A DNA stretch of 64,000 nucleotides, from contig BTRK01000006.1 in the NCBI GenBank assembly GCA_036245805.1, positions 8,464,365 to 8,528,364 of the forward strand, in the 5' to 3' direction. This document shows positions 34,958 to 47,083 of this stretch, piece by piece (within the stretch, counting starts at the first letter, position 1; each line of letters opens with the position of its first letter). Both the position numbers and the translations under genes were made by a program. The stretch is from Pristionchus mayeri (taxonomy: Eukaryota; Nematoda; Chromadorea; Rhabditida; Neodiplogasteridae). The notes under the pieces were generated by a model, which searched no databases, had not been told where the DNA came from, and saw only the letters and a list, made by a program, of their open reading frames with translations.

Positions 34958-35004
34958 TGCACATACTTTTTTTTTCAAAAAAAATATATTACAGCTGCCA
35001 CACG

Positions 35005-35056
35005 CAGAATCCGTAGAATCCGATCCGCAGAATCCGCAGAATCCGCAGAATACCCA
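35005..35056. repeat. 9-bp tandem repeat CCGCAGAAT
   Basis: Five to six degenerate units (ACGCAGAATCCGTAGAATCC, then CGATCCGCAGAATCCGCAGA). They derive from the end of exon 1 of copy A (ACGCAGAATCCG on +, reverse of GGATTCTGCGT), replacing its splice donor region. Confidence 0.85.
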
Positions 35057-35845
35057 CGCAGAATCCGTTCATGAGGAAGAATCCTACGAGCATATCCAGT
35101 TCAGACTCCCGTTCCGACGAAGGATCGGGCACGTTCATCTTGTCACTGCAAAGATATAATAATACCAGGGGAAAGTGCATTACGCCAACTCCCAGATAAT
35201 AAATGTAATCTAATTGACTGGGGATTAATTGATGCCGTAATTGGTTATTTTGGTAAGCCCAGTAACCACATGTAAGATGGGTAACCATGTAAGTAACCAG
35301 CGTTTTTCACAGATCATGAAACAAGTCTATTGTGCATGATAAATGTAAATAAATTGTATATCGACAGGCAGGCTATGGGGATACGAAATCTTGCATGTGA
35401 CGGAGCAAAATTGAGGAGACAAATAAATTCGAAAAACGTTTCTACTTTCTTAGTGTCACTGTATTTGTTGTGGAACATGCCGACCTAGAAAAAATTGATA
35501 CCATAGATCGATGACAAATGTATGAGAAAGGTGAAACAAATCCGCTATGTGTTCGTTAAATTGCGCATTCGAAAGTTTCAAAATAAAATTCGAATGCGTT
35601 TCACAACAGTAATCTACAAAAACTCGAATGATGGAGAAGTCAGAAAACACACAATATTGCACCTGACTAATTGTGGGCCCCGCAAAATGTTTTCAATTCC
35701 GCTGAATGTTGAGGATGAGTAGGGAACAAGTGCGTTTACACTTCTTCCGTTCTTTTTGTCCGTCTCATCTCTCTCAGCTTTGGAATGAGAAGATGACACG
35801 GCGAAATTCTAAACCACGCGAGAGCAAAAGCATAAGCAACAAACG

Positions 35846-36172
35846 CCACCACTTATATTGATCACTAGTCTAGAATATGTCATAATAGCTATTCAGAACA
35901 AGCCAGGAACAATGAACAATTGTGGAAGATCTCCTGCGGTGAGCAGACTTGATTGGGATCGCACATATCGACGACGGTTATGTGCTTCAGTGATTCAAGT
36001 CTGAGCAAACACATGGATTTGGATGAAGTCGTCGAATTGAGATACGGGCTGGACAGACATCCCAGTGCTGTATGCGACACTTATTTCCGACAATGTTATG
36101 TTTGCGATGCAGAGCTGTCTGACCCGAAAAATATTATCAAGACTATGCGAATCTGATTTTTCTATATTACAG
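35846..36172. other. Junction between duplication units
   Basis: Not shared with the other unit as far as I can see. It holds a 67-codon + ORF (35953-36156) without motif. This is where upstream exons of the right-hand ShK copy would have to be; none matches the ShK exons of copy A. Confidence 0.45.
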
Positions 36173-37019
36173 ACGACAGCCTGTGGCGTGATCTACATGG
36201 TTTCGTCGATCCTCGTCAACACCGCGCCCACAACAGCCCTGCAGACAATCACTAACGCCAGTGTGAGTTGCTCAAGAACTCGTTTGAGATCGATGAACCG
36301 AGAACCCTTCGCACGAAATTACTCCCTTCATTATACGTGCTCTCTCGCTAGCCAGAGCAGCTAGAGTGAGAGTCAATAATACTAAAAAAACTGAAACGAA
36401 TGCATGTGTTTCACCTGAATTTGAAATTACTTTCATTTGCTCAACCTACAATGGTTAGCCACTTCCCCCGCATTCGAAAAGAAACATATCATAGACTTTG
36501 GTACAACCCATTTCACTCTAGCTTGAGCAATAAGTGTGCTAAAAGAATGGGATTACTGGAATTCCGAAAATTATTTCATTTCAACCCCTCACCAGAGTCT
36601 ACGTCAAGACGGGCTGCTCGCTCAAGATGTACACTGACCCTGCTCCTACCCACGCCACCGGATCGCTGTGAGTGATTATTAGCATGAAAATTTCGCAATT
36701 AGCAGCTGCGGCGCTCTGCAAGAGTTTCGAAAATATACGGTTTAAAATCAGATATTGGCTATTACAGAGCAACTGTACGGAGCAATATATTCAGTGGATA
36801 TTCGTAAGCAGTTGCAAATTTCCGACGCACTACAACTATTGATAGGGTAGGGAGTTGGCGGAGAGGGAGTATTTTTGACCATATTTCGAATGTTGATATT
36901 TAAAAATCAATATTTGCAGCTTCACAGGCGCCGATGCCTTCGTGACTTTCACTGGAAGTGCCGCTTCGACTATCGGCTCAGCTAGCACTTTCTTCTCTTA
37001 TGAGTGCACTTGCGCATAA
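36173..37019 (+). pseudogene. ShK-gene C-terminal exons, copy B, 5'-truncated
   Basis: Three exons equivalent to exons 5-7 of the gene at 30177: 36173-36262 (CGVIYMVSSILVNTAPTTAL), 36585-36667 (VYVKTGCSLKMYTDPAPTHA) and 36920-37019 (FTGADAFVTFTGSAASTIGS, then YECTCA and TAA). No signal peptide or ShK module precedes them. The acceptor of the middle exon is TTTCAA instead of TTTCAG, so it would have to use an internal AG (CTCACCAG). Frames and the other splice sites are intact. Probably non-functional; a new upstream first exon cannot be excluded. Confidence 0.8.
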
Positions 37020-37324
37020 TTCACAGTACTGTCTTTCTGGAGAGATTGCTCATAAATCATGCGTATTCAATTCATCAATGTGTGAGTAATATTTCTCTAC
37101 TGAATTATCAGATGAATCAATAATCACTCAATCAAGACGTCATTTATCGAACAATTCCGAAAAGATTATTATTGCAAAATTAATCCGATTCGATGTGAAG
37201 AACCCTTACGAACTTATGATGATTCAGAGGAACCCCGTATTAAGAAAGTGATGAAATTTGTAAAATTCACATGCAAATGAGCGAAAATGAGTAGAAGTAC
37301 AAGAATGAGCGATCTAAAATTATG

Positions 37325-39916
37325 TTAGGTATAGTAGAGATCATCGAAGGTCAGCGGTCCGAGCAGGTTCTGTCGAATGAGGGAGCTGGATGCTTCAGGC
37401 GTAGGCACCTCTTCCGTGATCACTCTAAAAAGCAAGTTTAGGTGAAGACTATATCATGTCACTTAGAAGTGAGCTTTTAGGCAAAACACTTGACGTTACG
37501 AGAGACACACTATGCCAACAAGCATGTTTTCATAAGCGAGAGGACAGATGTGAAAGTAACATGGAGAAGAAAGCGAGAGAAGCTAGGGTTATCACATAAA
37601 GGAGCAATTGCCCCCTGACGACACTTCAACCAAAACTTCAGTTGATATTTCAAAATTCGTTAGGTTAGGTTTCACACTTTTATCAATTGTTTGGTTGCTC
37701 CACAAAATCCAATGGTCGATCTTCTGTTTTTCGTTAAAAACCAATCAATAATTAGCCACTCTTCCATCGTTGAGTGATCTACCTCTCCCTCCTGACACTG
37801 CTCCTGCCAGTCGAAGGCGATCGTAGTATGCTCATCTGGATTCGATTCTCGAAGATGACGCCGTCTCCATTCCTGATTCTGTGAGTTCTATTCACTTCAC
37901 GCACTCCATCTAGACTAGTTTGTAGTATTTGAAGACACTCGGGTGGTGAACTAGTGCATTTTCAATCAAGTACTGTGAGAGGACACGCTACGGTTACGCA
38001 AGGCACGTGGTGCAATGGGAAAATGCTTGAGATAAGTATGTGAGGAAAGTGCGGATAGAATATGCTGTCGGGCTCATCACAAAGCTACACAGCGTGTCAG
38101 AGCAGACAAACTCCTTTGTTCTCGCGGCGGGCCATTTCTCTCCATTCCCTGTCGCTGAGCGGTCAGGGGGAAGGAGAAAGTGGCTGAAATTTACGCCATA
38201 ACTAAATATGGAAATTGAAATTAACTATTGCCGATTGACCAGTGTTCTAAGCTATAATCCATGCACCCACGATTAAAATTTGGTATTTTTATCTCGCTCC
38301 CTGGATTTTCAATTAAGCATTTATTTTTTAACATCTAATTTCATCTGCAAATGAGAACTAGTCTGAGCACAATATCGGGATACCCTACATGTGGGCTATT
38401 TTCTGAATGCTCATGAGTAGCTCTACAACTGCAACAGACAGATTTTTGATATTGTTTTTAGTATTCGAAAACAAGCTAAAAATGTGCTACAAAATTTGCA
38501 TTTTCCATGATTACTCGAATACTAAAAATAATATAAAAAATCTGTCTGTTGCAATTGTAGAGCTACTCATGAGGATCCAGAAAATAACCCACATGTAGGG
38601 TCTGCCGATATTGATATCAGACTAGTTCTCATTTGAAAATCGACATAAATTTCGTTCCGACATTGTTATTCCAACATGAGTTTCACAAAACGTATTAATC
38701 ATTTCACTATATTTTGCTCTGAAATCATCAAGGTGGAATATGTTTCACCGAATATTTTTACTCAGTAAATTCACTTCGATCTAGCGCAATCGAGTGTGCG
38801 AAAATTGATCTCCGCCGTCAGATTGTCCGCTCTGACACGCTGTGAGCTATAATACTTTAGTGCGAAAAACATTGTGAGGCGGAAAGGAGGCAGCATTAAA
38901 ACGCGGGTTGTGCTACCACGAGAGGATTACGAGCTACGGAATAGACAATAATACTTGGAAAATAATGTAACTGACTTCTTGCAGATTGTAGGTTCACCAT
39001 CGGAATCGCACTGAACCTGAGAAAACGTTTTGTTTTGTTTTATTTGTTTCTCCATCATTGGGTGTAACTAATTATAACTGAATACTTCTTCAAAGATCAA
39101 ATATTGGCTCACCACAGGAGCCTTCTTCAGATTCTGCAGTTCCTTCGATCGCAGCGCTTTCTTCACAAGGGCTGAATCGAATCGAATATTTTATTTTATT
39201 TTTATGATTTTTTTCGAAAATATATAAATTTTACTCTCACTTTTAAAGAGTGGCTTCTGAGCGGGTGGCGGAGGCGGGGCTAAGTCTTCGGGAGGGAATA
39301 GTGTCTCTGCAGCCTTTTTCTTCCTGAAAAATATATATTTTTATTATGCAAGAGGTTACGACAATGGAAAAATTGAAATCCAAAAACTTTTCTCGTAGAG
39401 GGTAAATTTATGAAAATGTGCTTCATGCATGACTTTTAGATTATATATTGACAACCTTTTGATAGCAAGGGCCCCTCTACGAAAGCATTACCACAATACC
39501 ATAAATTCCCGATCAATATTCAGCGTTTGCTTTCATGGTTTTATTGAATGTGTACAATCGAAATGACCAAAGTGTAAAACCCAGAGTACCTGTCTGCTCC
39601 GAGGAATCTCGGTCGTTTGCGCATGCACGAGAAGATGACGCACATGCCGAAGAGCAGGAAGAACACTGAAATATTTTTTTTTCATTTTTTTCCATCAGTC
39701 AAGAAGAATTTTCATAATCGTGCGCCGAGATACGCATGCAGCTGATCTTTCCCGCGACTTGGGAAAGTCCATTAATTGTTACCTAATACTATTCACGATT
39801 TTGTCTAAAGATGCTTTTTCGAAATGCTTACCGACGCAAAATCCGTTCATTAGGAAGAATCCGACAAGCATGTCTAATTCGGACTCCCGCTCTGAAGAAG
39901 GGTCGGGCACGTTCAT
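37325..39916 (-). CDS. Small membrane protein of unknown function, complete (7 exons, 179 aa)
   Basis: Exons in order: 39832-39916, 39590-39665, 39241-39323, 39113-39171, 38976-39016, 37783-37878, 37325-37424 (540 nt with TAA); every junction is GT-AG and in phase. The ATG lies 7 nt after TTTGCAG (39924-39930), a likely spliced-leader acceptor. Predicted: a polar, acidic N-terminus (1-15), a hydrophobic stretch (about 16-44: MLVGFFLMNGFCVG, VFFLLFGMCVIFSC), a basic stop-transfer (MRKRPR), a Pro-rich segment (LAPPPPPAQKP) and a basic tail ending LGPLTFDDLYYT. By the positive-inside rule the tail is probably cytoplasmic. Three differences between copies A and B in exon 6 are all synonymous in this frame only, which fixes the frame. 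I do not recognise the family. Confidence 0.85.
38088..38844. mobile_element. Foldback transposon in intron 5 (757 bp)
   Basis: Ends CACAGCGTGTCAGAGCAGAC and, from the right, CACAGCGTGTCAGAGCGGAC. The direct flank AGCTA occurs on both sides (38083-38087 and 38845-38849), consistent with a 5-bp target duplication. The interior is itself a large palindrome (about 38339-38640: GAGTAGCTCTACAACTGCAA, AGACAGATTTTT and their complements). The matching intron of copy A (about 34395) has a single GCTA and no insertion. Inserted on the minus-strand gene's intron 5, where it is spliced out. Confidence 0.93.
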
Positions 39917-39930
39917 CTTGTCACTGCAAA

Positions 39931-40660
39931 ATATTAAATAATCTTGCAAATTTCGATACTGGCCTTGATGAAGGCCTTGATGATGAACATGATAAGGCTA
40001 ATTTACAATTCACTATTTTTCACATGTTTTTTTTAGAATTATATGAACAATGAGGTACTAAAAGGAAGTAGGATACAAGGGAGAGAACGCACGATGGGAA
40101 GCAATGAGGATTACGAGACTAGGTTCTTGCATATAATGCCTGCATCCCGTTTGAGTAATTAAATTCATTCATTCGAATTGCATTGCTTTAGTTATTATTT
40201 TAAAACTTCTAAAAGTCACTAAAATCAAATCAAGGTCCACAGAGAAAAGGATAATACGGACGTGAAACCTATCCAACTTCAGCTGCGTTTGCTCTTTCGG
40301 ATTAGCAATGGAACATTTCGAAATATAATTCGAGTGCGTTTCACACACTGTGCAATACTAACGTACAAAAGCTAGAATGATGCGGAAGAGGCTGTATTCA
40401 TAAAAGAACAAACGATGTTGCACCTGAATCAGGTGCACCTGACTAATTGAGAGGTCGGCAGAAGGATGTGTCTAAACCGCCAGGAGAAATAGAGATCAAG
40501 TGCGTTTACACATCTCCGTTCTTGCTCTTCTTCTCTCTCAGCTATGAAATGAGAAGGAGGAGGACACGGCGGAATTCTAAACCACGCGGCATCAAAAGAA
40601 GAAGCAACAAACGCCTCCACGTCTGTTCTTCGCATAACCATCACTTGCCTCGCATCTCAT
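39931..40660. other. 5' flank of the membrane-protein gene
   Basis: Aligns in patches with 35160-35845 (TTCGA.TGCGTTTCACA, GTGCGTTTACAC, TAAACCACGCG), so any promoter here was duplicated with the gene. A small palindrome, GCACCTGAATCAGGTGC, lies at about 40421-40437. No exon. Confidence 0.5.
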
Positions 40661-43600
40661 CATAGCAATTCAGTTCATAATACGAGGCCGTTTGCCATGC
40701 AAGATCAGGATTTTTTTTAATGTGAAAATTAGAGAAATGGTGATACGTAAAATATTACTGGAAAATTTTCGAAGCCTTTTAAAGTATGTTTCAGGGACGC
40801 TATATAGTTTTTGAGCGTTTGAATATTTAGCGCAACTGACACTTAACCGAACATGCCGCAAAAAATGTCCAATAAGAGAACTCTAGTTACACGAAATGGG
40901 TCCCTCTATTATGATTTGTCTATTCAATGAGATAACGTGAGCGAGCGCTAGCGATGGCAATTCAACGCTTCTCATTCCATGTGCGCTCTTGATGTACCTG
41001 CACACGACAATATTAGAATACGCGAAGATTTGACGCCAGAGAGCTCGGAAAACGAGGAGCTTCTGTTCTTGCGAAGACAACCCTATGTCGAGTGTGCACG
41101 GGGGGCGATATGTTCGACGATATAGAGCAGGAAATTGAGGAACTCGGGCACGTTCCTCACTAACGCCCATAAGAGTGTTGATTTCCGTCAGATGAGAATG
41201 CAATGGAGGGAAGGATATCGCTCCAAAGAATGCGTACTCTTGTTCAGCCACATAAGCGAAAACATTTGGTAAAAAAGAGACTATGAGAGATAGACTATTC
41301 CTTCGGGATGATGGCATTTTGCGCGCTTCCTTTGTGTTCAGCGAAACAATGCAAATTACTTCCTCTATGAAGTCCAATCAAAGAAAATAATCCCCCTCAA
41401 TTCCAAAAAAACTGGCAGGAATTCAAAAGCAAAGCTCATCTCAAGTGGGATTAGCATTCGAAGTGGAGCAGACGGAAGACAAATGACGAGTGAAATCGCC
41501 TTGAGACTCTTTGGCCTCCGGGGGAAGACACTCTAGTCGAGCACAAGCCTTCTAGTAGGTCACAAGGGGTGAGAGATAGTGTGAACTTAGGAGAGTTTTG
41601 TCAGAGTTCCATATGGTTGCAACCGGGGGCAAAAAAAGCGGCCCTAACGAGCGCCTCGACACTCTTGACATCCGGCAAAACGCGAGAAGAGTGGAGGGGC
41701 AGTGGTGTCTGCACTCTCTCGATCACGCGTGTTCTCTCGCCTTCGTCTATTCGACGAGAGAGCACTCAGTCTGGGGAGAGTTAGACCGAGAAGAGGAGAC
41801 ATCGATCATCCCGCGTATTCAACACTGGGGTTTTGCTTCGAGCGGAAAGCGAGCAAATCCTAGTGTCTGAGTACATGAAGCTCTGCACATAAACACATTT
41901 CTGGTAATGAGTAGCTCACCGTATTTCCGTCGTTTCGATCTCATATTTTGATTCGACAGTTTTGAGTTTGTGAATGGGTCGAAGCATATAGCAAGGGAGA
42001 GTTCACGACGGGGGCCGCACTACTAGTGTGATTGAGATAGGATGAGGCGCAAGGACACCTCGATCTCTTCATGTTCTACGCTCTCTCGCATTCCTAGCTT
42101 GAATAAGAGCTCGTAGAGTGCAGAGGTTGAGCGTCTGCTATGATTGAGAAAGGGGAGAAGCGAGGACCTCGCTATCTGGCCTGTGAGAGTGTTTGTGAAA
42201 TGGAGAGAGGCGAGAAAAGGGGTGCAAGGGGATCTTGAAACGCAGAGGGCTATGCGTGAAGTCTCGATCTGTCTCTCTCGAGGAGGACAGCGTGTGACTA
42301 GTACTCGAACGAGGGAACTTGAAGCCAGGAACAGATGTGAGAGAGGTTGGAATAAATAATGTGGTTGTTAGGTACGTTTTGCCAGTACCGTAACCTATAA
42401 AAACGAATTATCGCACTGCGGAAGAAGTAAAATGATGGAAGGAGTAGAAAGGGGGGAAACTTAAAAGAAATGTGAGCGAAACGAGCGCATCCCTCTCGAA
42501 ATCTACTGAAGAATTGAGCCAATCGAGAGTGTGCAATAGCTGGGGGCTTCGGCACATAAATTCCGCTTATTGTCGGAGAGAGACGTCAGGAGTGGAGAGG
42601 ATAAGCAGAGTTTACGCGATCGCTTCTGGGAAAACGTGCAAATTGTATTTTGTTTTTTTTTTCTTAAAGGCCGTACACACAATGTGCTGAGAAATTATAT
42701 TCGGGTTTTACCCTATTGCTGAAACTCAGCTGAAAAGCAACGATGACTTAAAATATTAGAATTGCGCTTATTATTGGATGGAGAAGTCAAGGGCGAGAAG
42801 GAGAATATGAGTTTACGCGATCGCATCTGGGAAAATGCTTGTGAAATGAAAGGGTGAAATGATTTTTTGTTATTTTTTCCGGCAAGGTGAAAAGATAACT
42901 ACAATCAAGATAACCATCGCGAGTTGTAATATTGCTGAAACACAGCTGAATTGAAAGCAGTGGCAACATCACGAAGTTCATGTACAATAAAATGAGTATC
43001 TTACAACACCGACACAAGGTTGCAGCGCTACCTACAATAACATTATGTATTTTAAATATATGCTAAAAGTTGGGTTGGACTTAGGACCCCCCATTTTATA
43101 TGCGGAGGATGCCCAAGTGAATGCAGAATTATACTCGATCTAGTGTTGTACTTTTGATCGATCATATCTGATTTGCGAATCTTCGTGTGCAATGAAAATA
43201 AACTGAAGCTCCGACAGAGATCGTGAAAAAGCAGTTCAGTCCACAGGAAACAAGGAACGGCTTCTCACGAAGTCGCTCTCTTCTTTCTGCACGCTCTCTC
43301 ACCGGATAGATCTATGGGAGAACGCAGAGATTGGTGGGATACATTGTGAAGCCCAGCAATTCTGTATCTGACTGTCTGCGCAGGTGATACACGACAAATA
43401 TCATAGCTTTATTATGGATGTTTTGTCGGAAAAAATCTCGGCTTGACTGCTAAACCTATTTTATTTGGAATTTATACCCTTTCTGAAACACATCTCGAAA
43501 AGGCACACGCTATTTTTAGTAGAATTGATGTAGAGAAAAGCGCACACGTGCGAACGCACTTGACTCTGTCTTGACCTACTTCTAATTATCTTTAATTAGG

Positions 43601-46600
43601 CAACCAATGTAGAACCTATTCTAGTGAGTCTAAAATTGGAATGCAAAATGAATTGCGTCAACACGAAACTACGGCCTTGAATGAGGCGTGAGCGTGTGAA
43701 AGACCCTAGCGATCAGAGTGGGAACATTTCCCGACAAACGGAGAGGCGCTTGAACTCTTATGTTACTAAAGGCATTGCATTGCCTCTATATTTTTCTTGT
43801 AGACGAGAACATTATGATATCACGGGGAATGAAAGAAGGTCTTACTTCTCAACCATGTCAAGTCGCGCACTCCTCCTAGTTGTCGACATCGGTAGGCCAT
43901 CAGAAGAGGATATATTGATCGACGACTCCATCTCAGATTGCCGAGCACACTCGATGGCGGGCACTTCATTCAATGATGGAGAAGATGAGGATGAGGATGA
44001 GGAGGAGACGGAAGAAGAGGACTCTCCACTTGTCCTACGCTATCTCAGTCTCTCTGACTGCAAGTAATGATCCCAATTCTCCCGCTATGACGCGCTTTCT
44101 CGGATCCTCCCATATGCTCAGGCAATTTTGAGAGACGCAAGGGGGATAATGGGAAAGAGGCTAGAGCGGCGAGATAGTATGCAAACTGGAGAGAGTCAGA
44201 GCGACGATCGCCAGGAAATCCCACCCCGAACACATTACATATCACTCAACGGCGTCGAGGAGAGTAAGAAGCCACTTAGAGGAATCGGGGCAAAAAACTG
44301 AAAGGCAGCGGGGCAGTGTGAGTTATGGCTGATTCTGACTGGAAAGAGCGAAAATATTCGGAAGTAAGTCGAGACTACTTCGCAGGACATGGTTCGTGAT
44401 TTCCGTTCATCTTACTGAAAGGAGAGAAATATCATAAGAATGAAAACATAATTTGTTCTGAAGCCATCCCTAATCAGAAGCAACCCGTATTCGAGAATCA
44501 CAAGTAGCGAAATGCTTGTGATTCAAAGACATTGTGAAGTGAAGGAAAGAGGGAGATAGTCTAGAGATGCCAGAGAGTATGCGAAATATAGATAGTTTGA
44601 GGCTATTTCAAGCTTTTATCATCGATGATAACGTGAGAAACGCTCGTTTTTGAGTGAACATTTGTGCAACAATACGTGAGGAAGAGGCGCGAACGTCAAG
44701 CAAATAAATTTGCGAATTATGCTTGCGGGAAACACAATGCAACAAAATCCATGTTTTGCCAGGGAAGCGCTCATTAGCATTCATGTTGTGAGAATATTAA
44801 GACTAGGGGAACGTGAGATACTCTGAGTTCTTCAGTGCAACAATGCGTGAGGAAGAGAAAAGGAAGAGGCGCGAATGTCAAGCAAATAAATTTGCGCCTG
44901 CAGACGAGCAATTGAGTGAGCAATGTTCTTCTCTTGAGTTTGACATTCGGACGGCGGTCTCTTCATTACACACGCTCTCTCATTTCTCTCTCTCTCGCAA
45001 GAACATAGCGATATGGCGTGAAAAAAATACTATTGTCCGATTCTGAAGAGGGGCTAGTATCGTGCTACTCGTAGCTCAACCAACGAGCGAAAAGAAAATA
45101 CGATGTATCTTAGTGCTAAAGGGGTGAATTTCAAGAACTGCATAGGAAGTCGAGAAATTCAGTGTGTCAAAATGAGCAAAAATATGACAGCGTGTGCGAA
45201 AGTCGAGACGACAAATTGCTTTGAATAAATTGGCGCGAGTCTCCGATTACATATGAGCTGCAAACACACATTCCTAGTATTGTGCTCCGCTGCAGATAGG
45301 CGATGTATTGTAAACTGATAATCAATGCCCACGACGTTAGTCATTCATTTCTGCACGTGAGGCAGAGTAAGTTCCGCCATCAAAGACGAGAGAACGTTGA
45401 AACTCAGAAGTTTCTCTCAATTTCTGTCGCAGTAAACGGATACGCCCGGGAGCACGCCTGAAGTGCCTCAGGGCATGCGAATGTCGAAGAGACCAAAGAT
45501 TCAGACAACCAACTTTTCGCAGCGTGACTGGTGTCGGCTTTCTATTTTTTTTTCGTGCTACGCCTACTCACACTCCCATATTTTCCATACTTTCTCAGTT
45601 CGTTGTACTAGCATCTGATCATACAAAACTGTACCGATTCTGTAGAGAATATAGGAAAAAATGTGCCATTGGAGAGCCTTTTCGGAGCCAAATTTGGATG
45701 AAAAACATACGATTCCGCGGCGTTCGGGCACGTTTTGAGGACGGCCGAGACGGGATCGCAAGGAGATGAAGATCCTTCCAGCATCTTTGCCGATCTCGCG
45801 CTAATGGCTCCTATTCTTCTCGGAAGGTGTGGAAGAAGAGAAGCACGTAGGGAAGGAGAGGGAGAGAGGGAAGATACAATCTCCGGAGTGAATGACGAGG
45901 CAGGGGAAGAGAGAGGGGATGAGATACGGGGGGAGATCGACATTTCAATGTATTAGGCTTCTCAGCTGGCGAGACGGCGCGCTATCTTGCGTGTTCTGAC
46001 TAGGGGGAGAGCGGGGGGAAATAAGAGAAGCACTCATTGCCTCTCCTTTCCCAGGGAGATGAATCCGATTGGCTGGATGCCTGGGGGCAGAAAAGGACGA
46101 CTTGCTAAGAGGATTGGAAATAGGATGCGGCCGACTCAAAAATGGCTACAAATTAAGGTTGTATTATTCGTACCGGCTGACGAGAGAATGTACACAATGT
46201 GAGAACATTTCTCCCCACTTAGCCAACCGGACTGTAGAGGAATCATAGTAATTGTTGTTTTAGGAAAATTGATAGTTGTCTTTACATCACGTGTCGGAAT
46301 CCTGTCGAAAAAGAATGGGAGCTTGCATAGTAATGGGAATACACGGGACGTATTCGAGATCTTGGAAATAAATGTAACTATCAGCAGGCAGAGCACAATT
46401 CATCGAACACTGTAAGAATCGACGAAAAAAATATTATGAGATGAAACCTAACCGACAATTCGCACTGATATAATTGGGCATTGTATACACTCCACCTTGT
46501 CTGGGTAAGTTTCACAATTGGATTTAGTGCGCCTGATGTAGAAGATGGATGATGACGCCCTGCTGCCAGCGTATTGGGTTGATTTACATCGCTGATTCCG

Positions 46601-47083
46601 TATTTGAGTAGCTATGCTATATGATATGAATAATGAAATGAAGCAGAACTTCGAGCGAGAGAGTCAAAAGAAAGAAAGAAGTGCGTGATAGATAGTGGAG
46701 AGGAGCAGTCCCGCGCCGTGTGTCACATCATCATTCAAGTTACAACTGACTGCTGACAAGATTTTCGGCGATCGCCCGTCTGGCTTGTTTGCAAACCCAC
46801 GTGGGTGGAGGAGTGGTGGTAGAAAAATATGAGCAAAATATGCAAATCGGCCGAGCAACTATTTGAAATTATTAGGAAATTGGCAATCATAATACTGAGC
46901 TCAATTTGTAACGCCATGGAAGACTGGTGGTAGTTCAATATGGACGAATTATGAGAAACTGCTAAGCAAAACAAACTATTGCCATCAAATTGCAAGAATT
47001 AGAGGAGGGCTCTCCTCAAAGTAGCCACATCGATAGAAGGTAGTTCTCACCCTCCGAAGATCATAGTGCGAGCTAGGAAGCGT
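40661..47083. other. 6.4 kb without a supported gene
   Basis: Loose members of the CTCTC/GAGAG palindrome family occur near 41708-41775 (CTCGCCTTCGTC..GACGAGAGAGCAC), 42076-42124, 43257-43330 (CACGCTCTCTCACCGG) and 44955-45000. Several ORFs of 70-165 codons (40883-41377 minus; 43681-44067 plus, ending in a run of Glu/Asp) have no splice partners or motifs. These could be unrecognised genes or chance. Confidence 0.45.

Larger units (their letters stand above)
33642..35138 (-). pseudogene. Membrane-protein gene, copy A, broken
   Basis: Counterpart of the intact gene at 37325-39916. Recognisable exons: 1 (about 35054-35138, MNVPDPSSERESELDMLVGF), 3 (34831-34913), 4 (34706-34764), 5 (34515-34551), 6 (34093-34188) and 7 (33642-33741). 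Exon 2, which completes the transmembrane helix, is absent; in its place are a hairpin (34921-34957) and a 9-bp tandem repeat. Exon 5 is 37 nt against 41 nt in copy B, a 4-nt deletion that shifts frame. Skipping exon 2 also breaks phase. Substitutions in exons 4 and 6 relative to copy B are nevertheless synonymous, so inactivation is probably recent. Confidence 0.85.
32329..35845. repeat. Tandem segmental duplication, unit A
   Basis: Collinear with unit B (36173-40620). It contains the last three ShK-gene exons, the convergent membrane-protein gene, and a 5' flank recognisable by AAGTGCGTTTACAC...GAAATTCTAAACCACGCG (about 35730-35820). Exons and much of the introns align. The left edge coincides with exon 5 of the ShK gene: upstream introns are not shared. 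Confidence 0.9.
36173..40620. repeat. Tandem segmental duplication, unit B
   Basis: Collinear with unit A (32329-35845) and longer mainly because of the 757-bp transposon at 38088-38844 and the retained exon 2 of the minus-strand gene. The right edge lies near CAACAAACGCCTCCACG (about 40610-40622), matching CAACAAACGCCACCAC in unit A. Confidence 0.9.

Noticed and set aside
40883..41377. 164-codon minus-strand ORF
   Set aside because: No recognised domain, low-complexity-free but isolated, and no neighbouring exons; left as unproven.
43681..44067. 128-codon ORF with an acidic Glu/Asp run
   Set aside because: The acidic run comes from a GAGGATGAG microsatellite; no domain or splice support.
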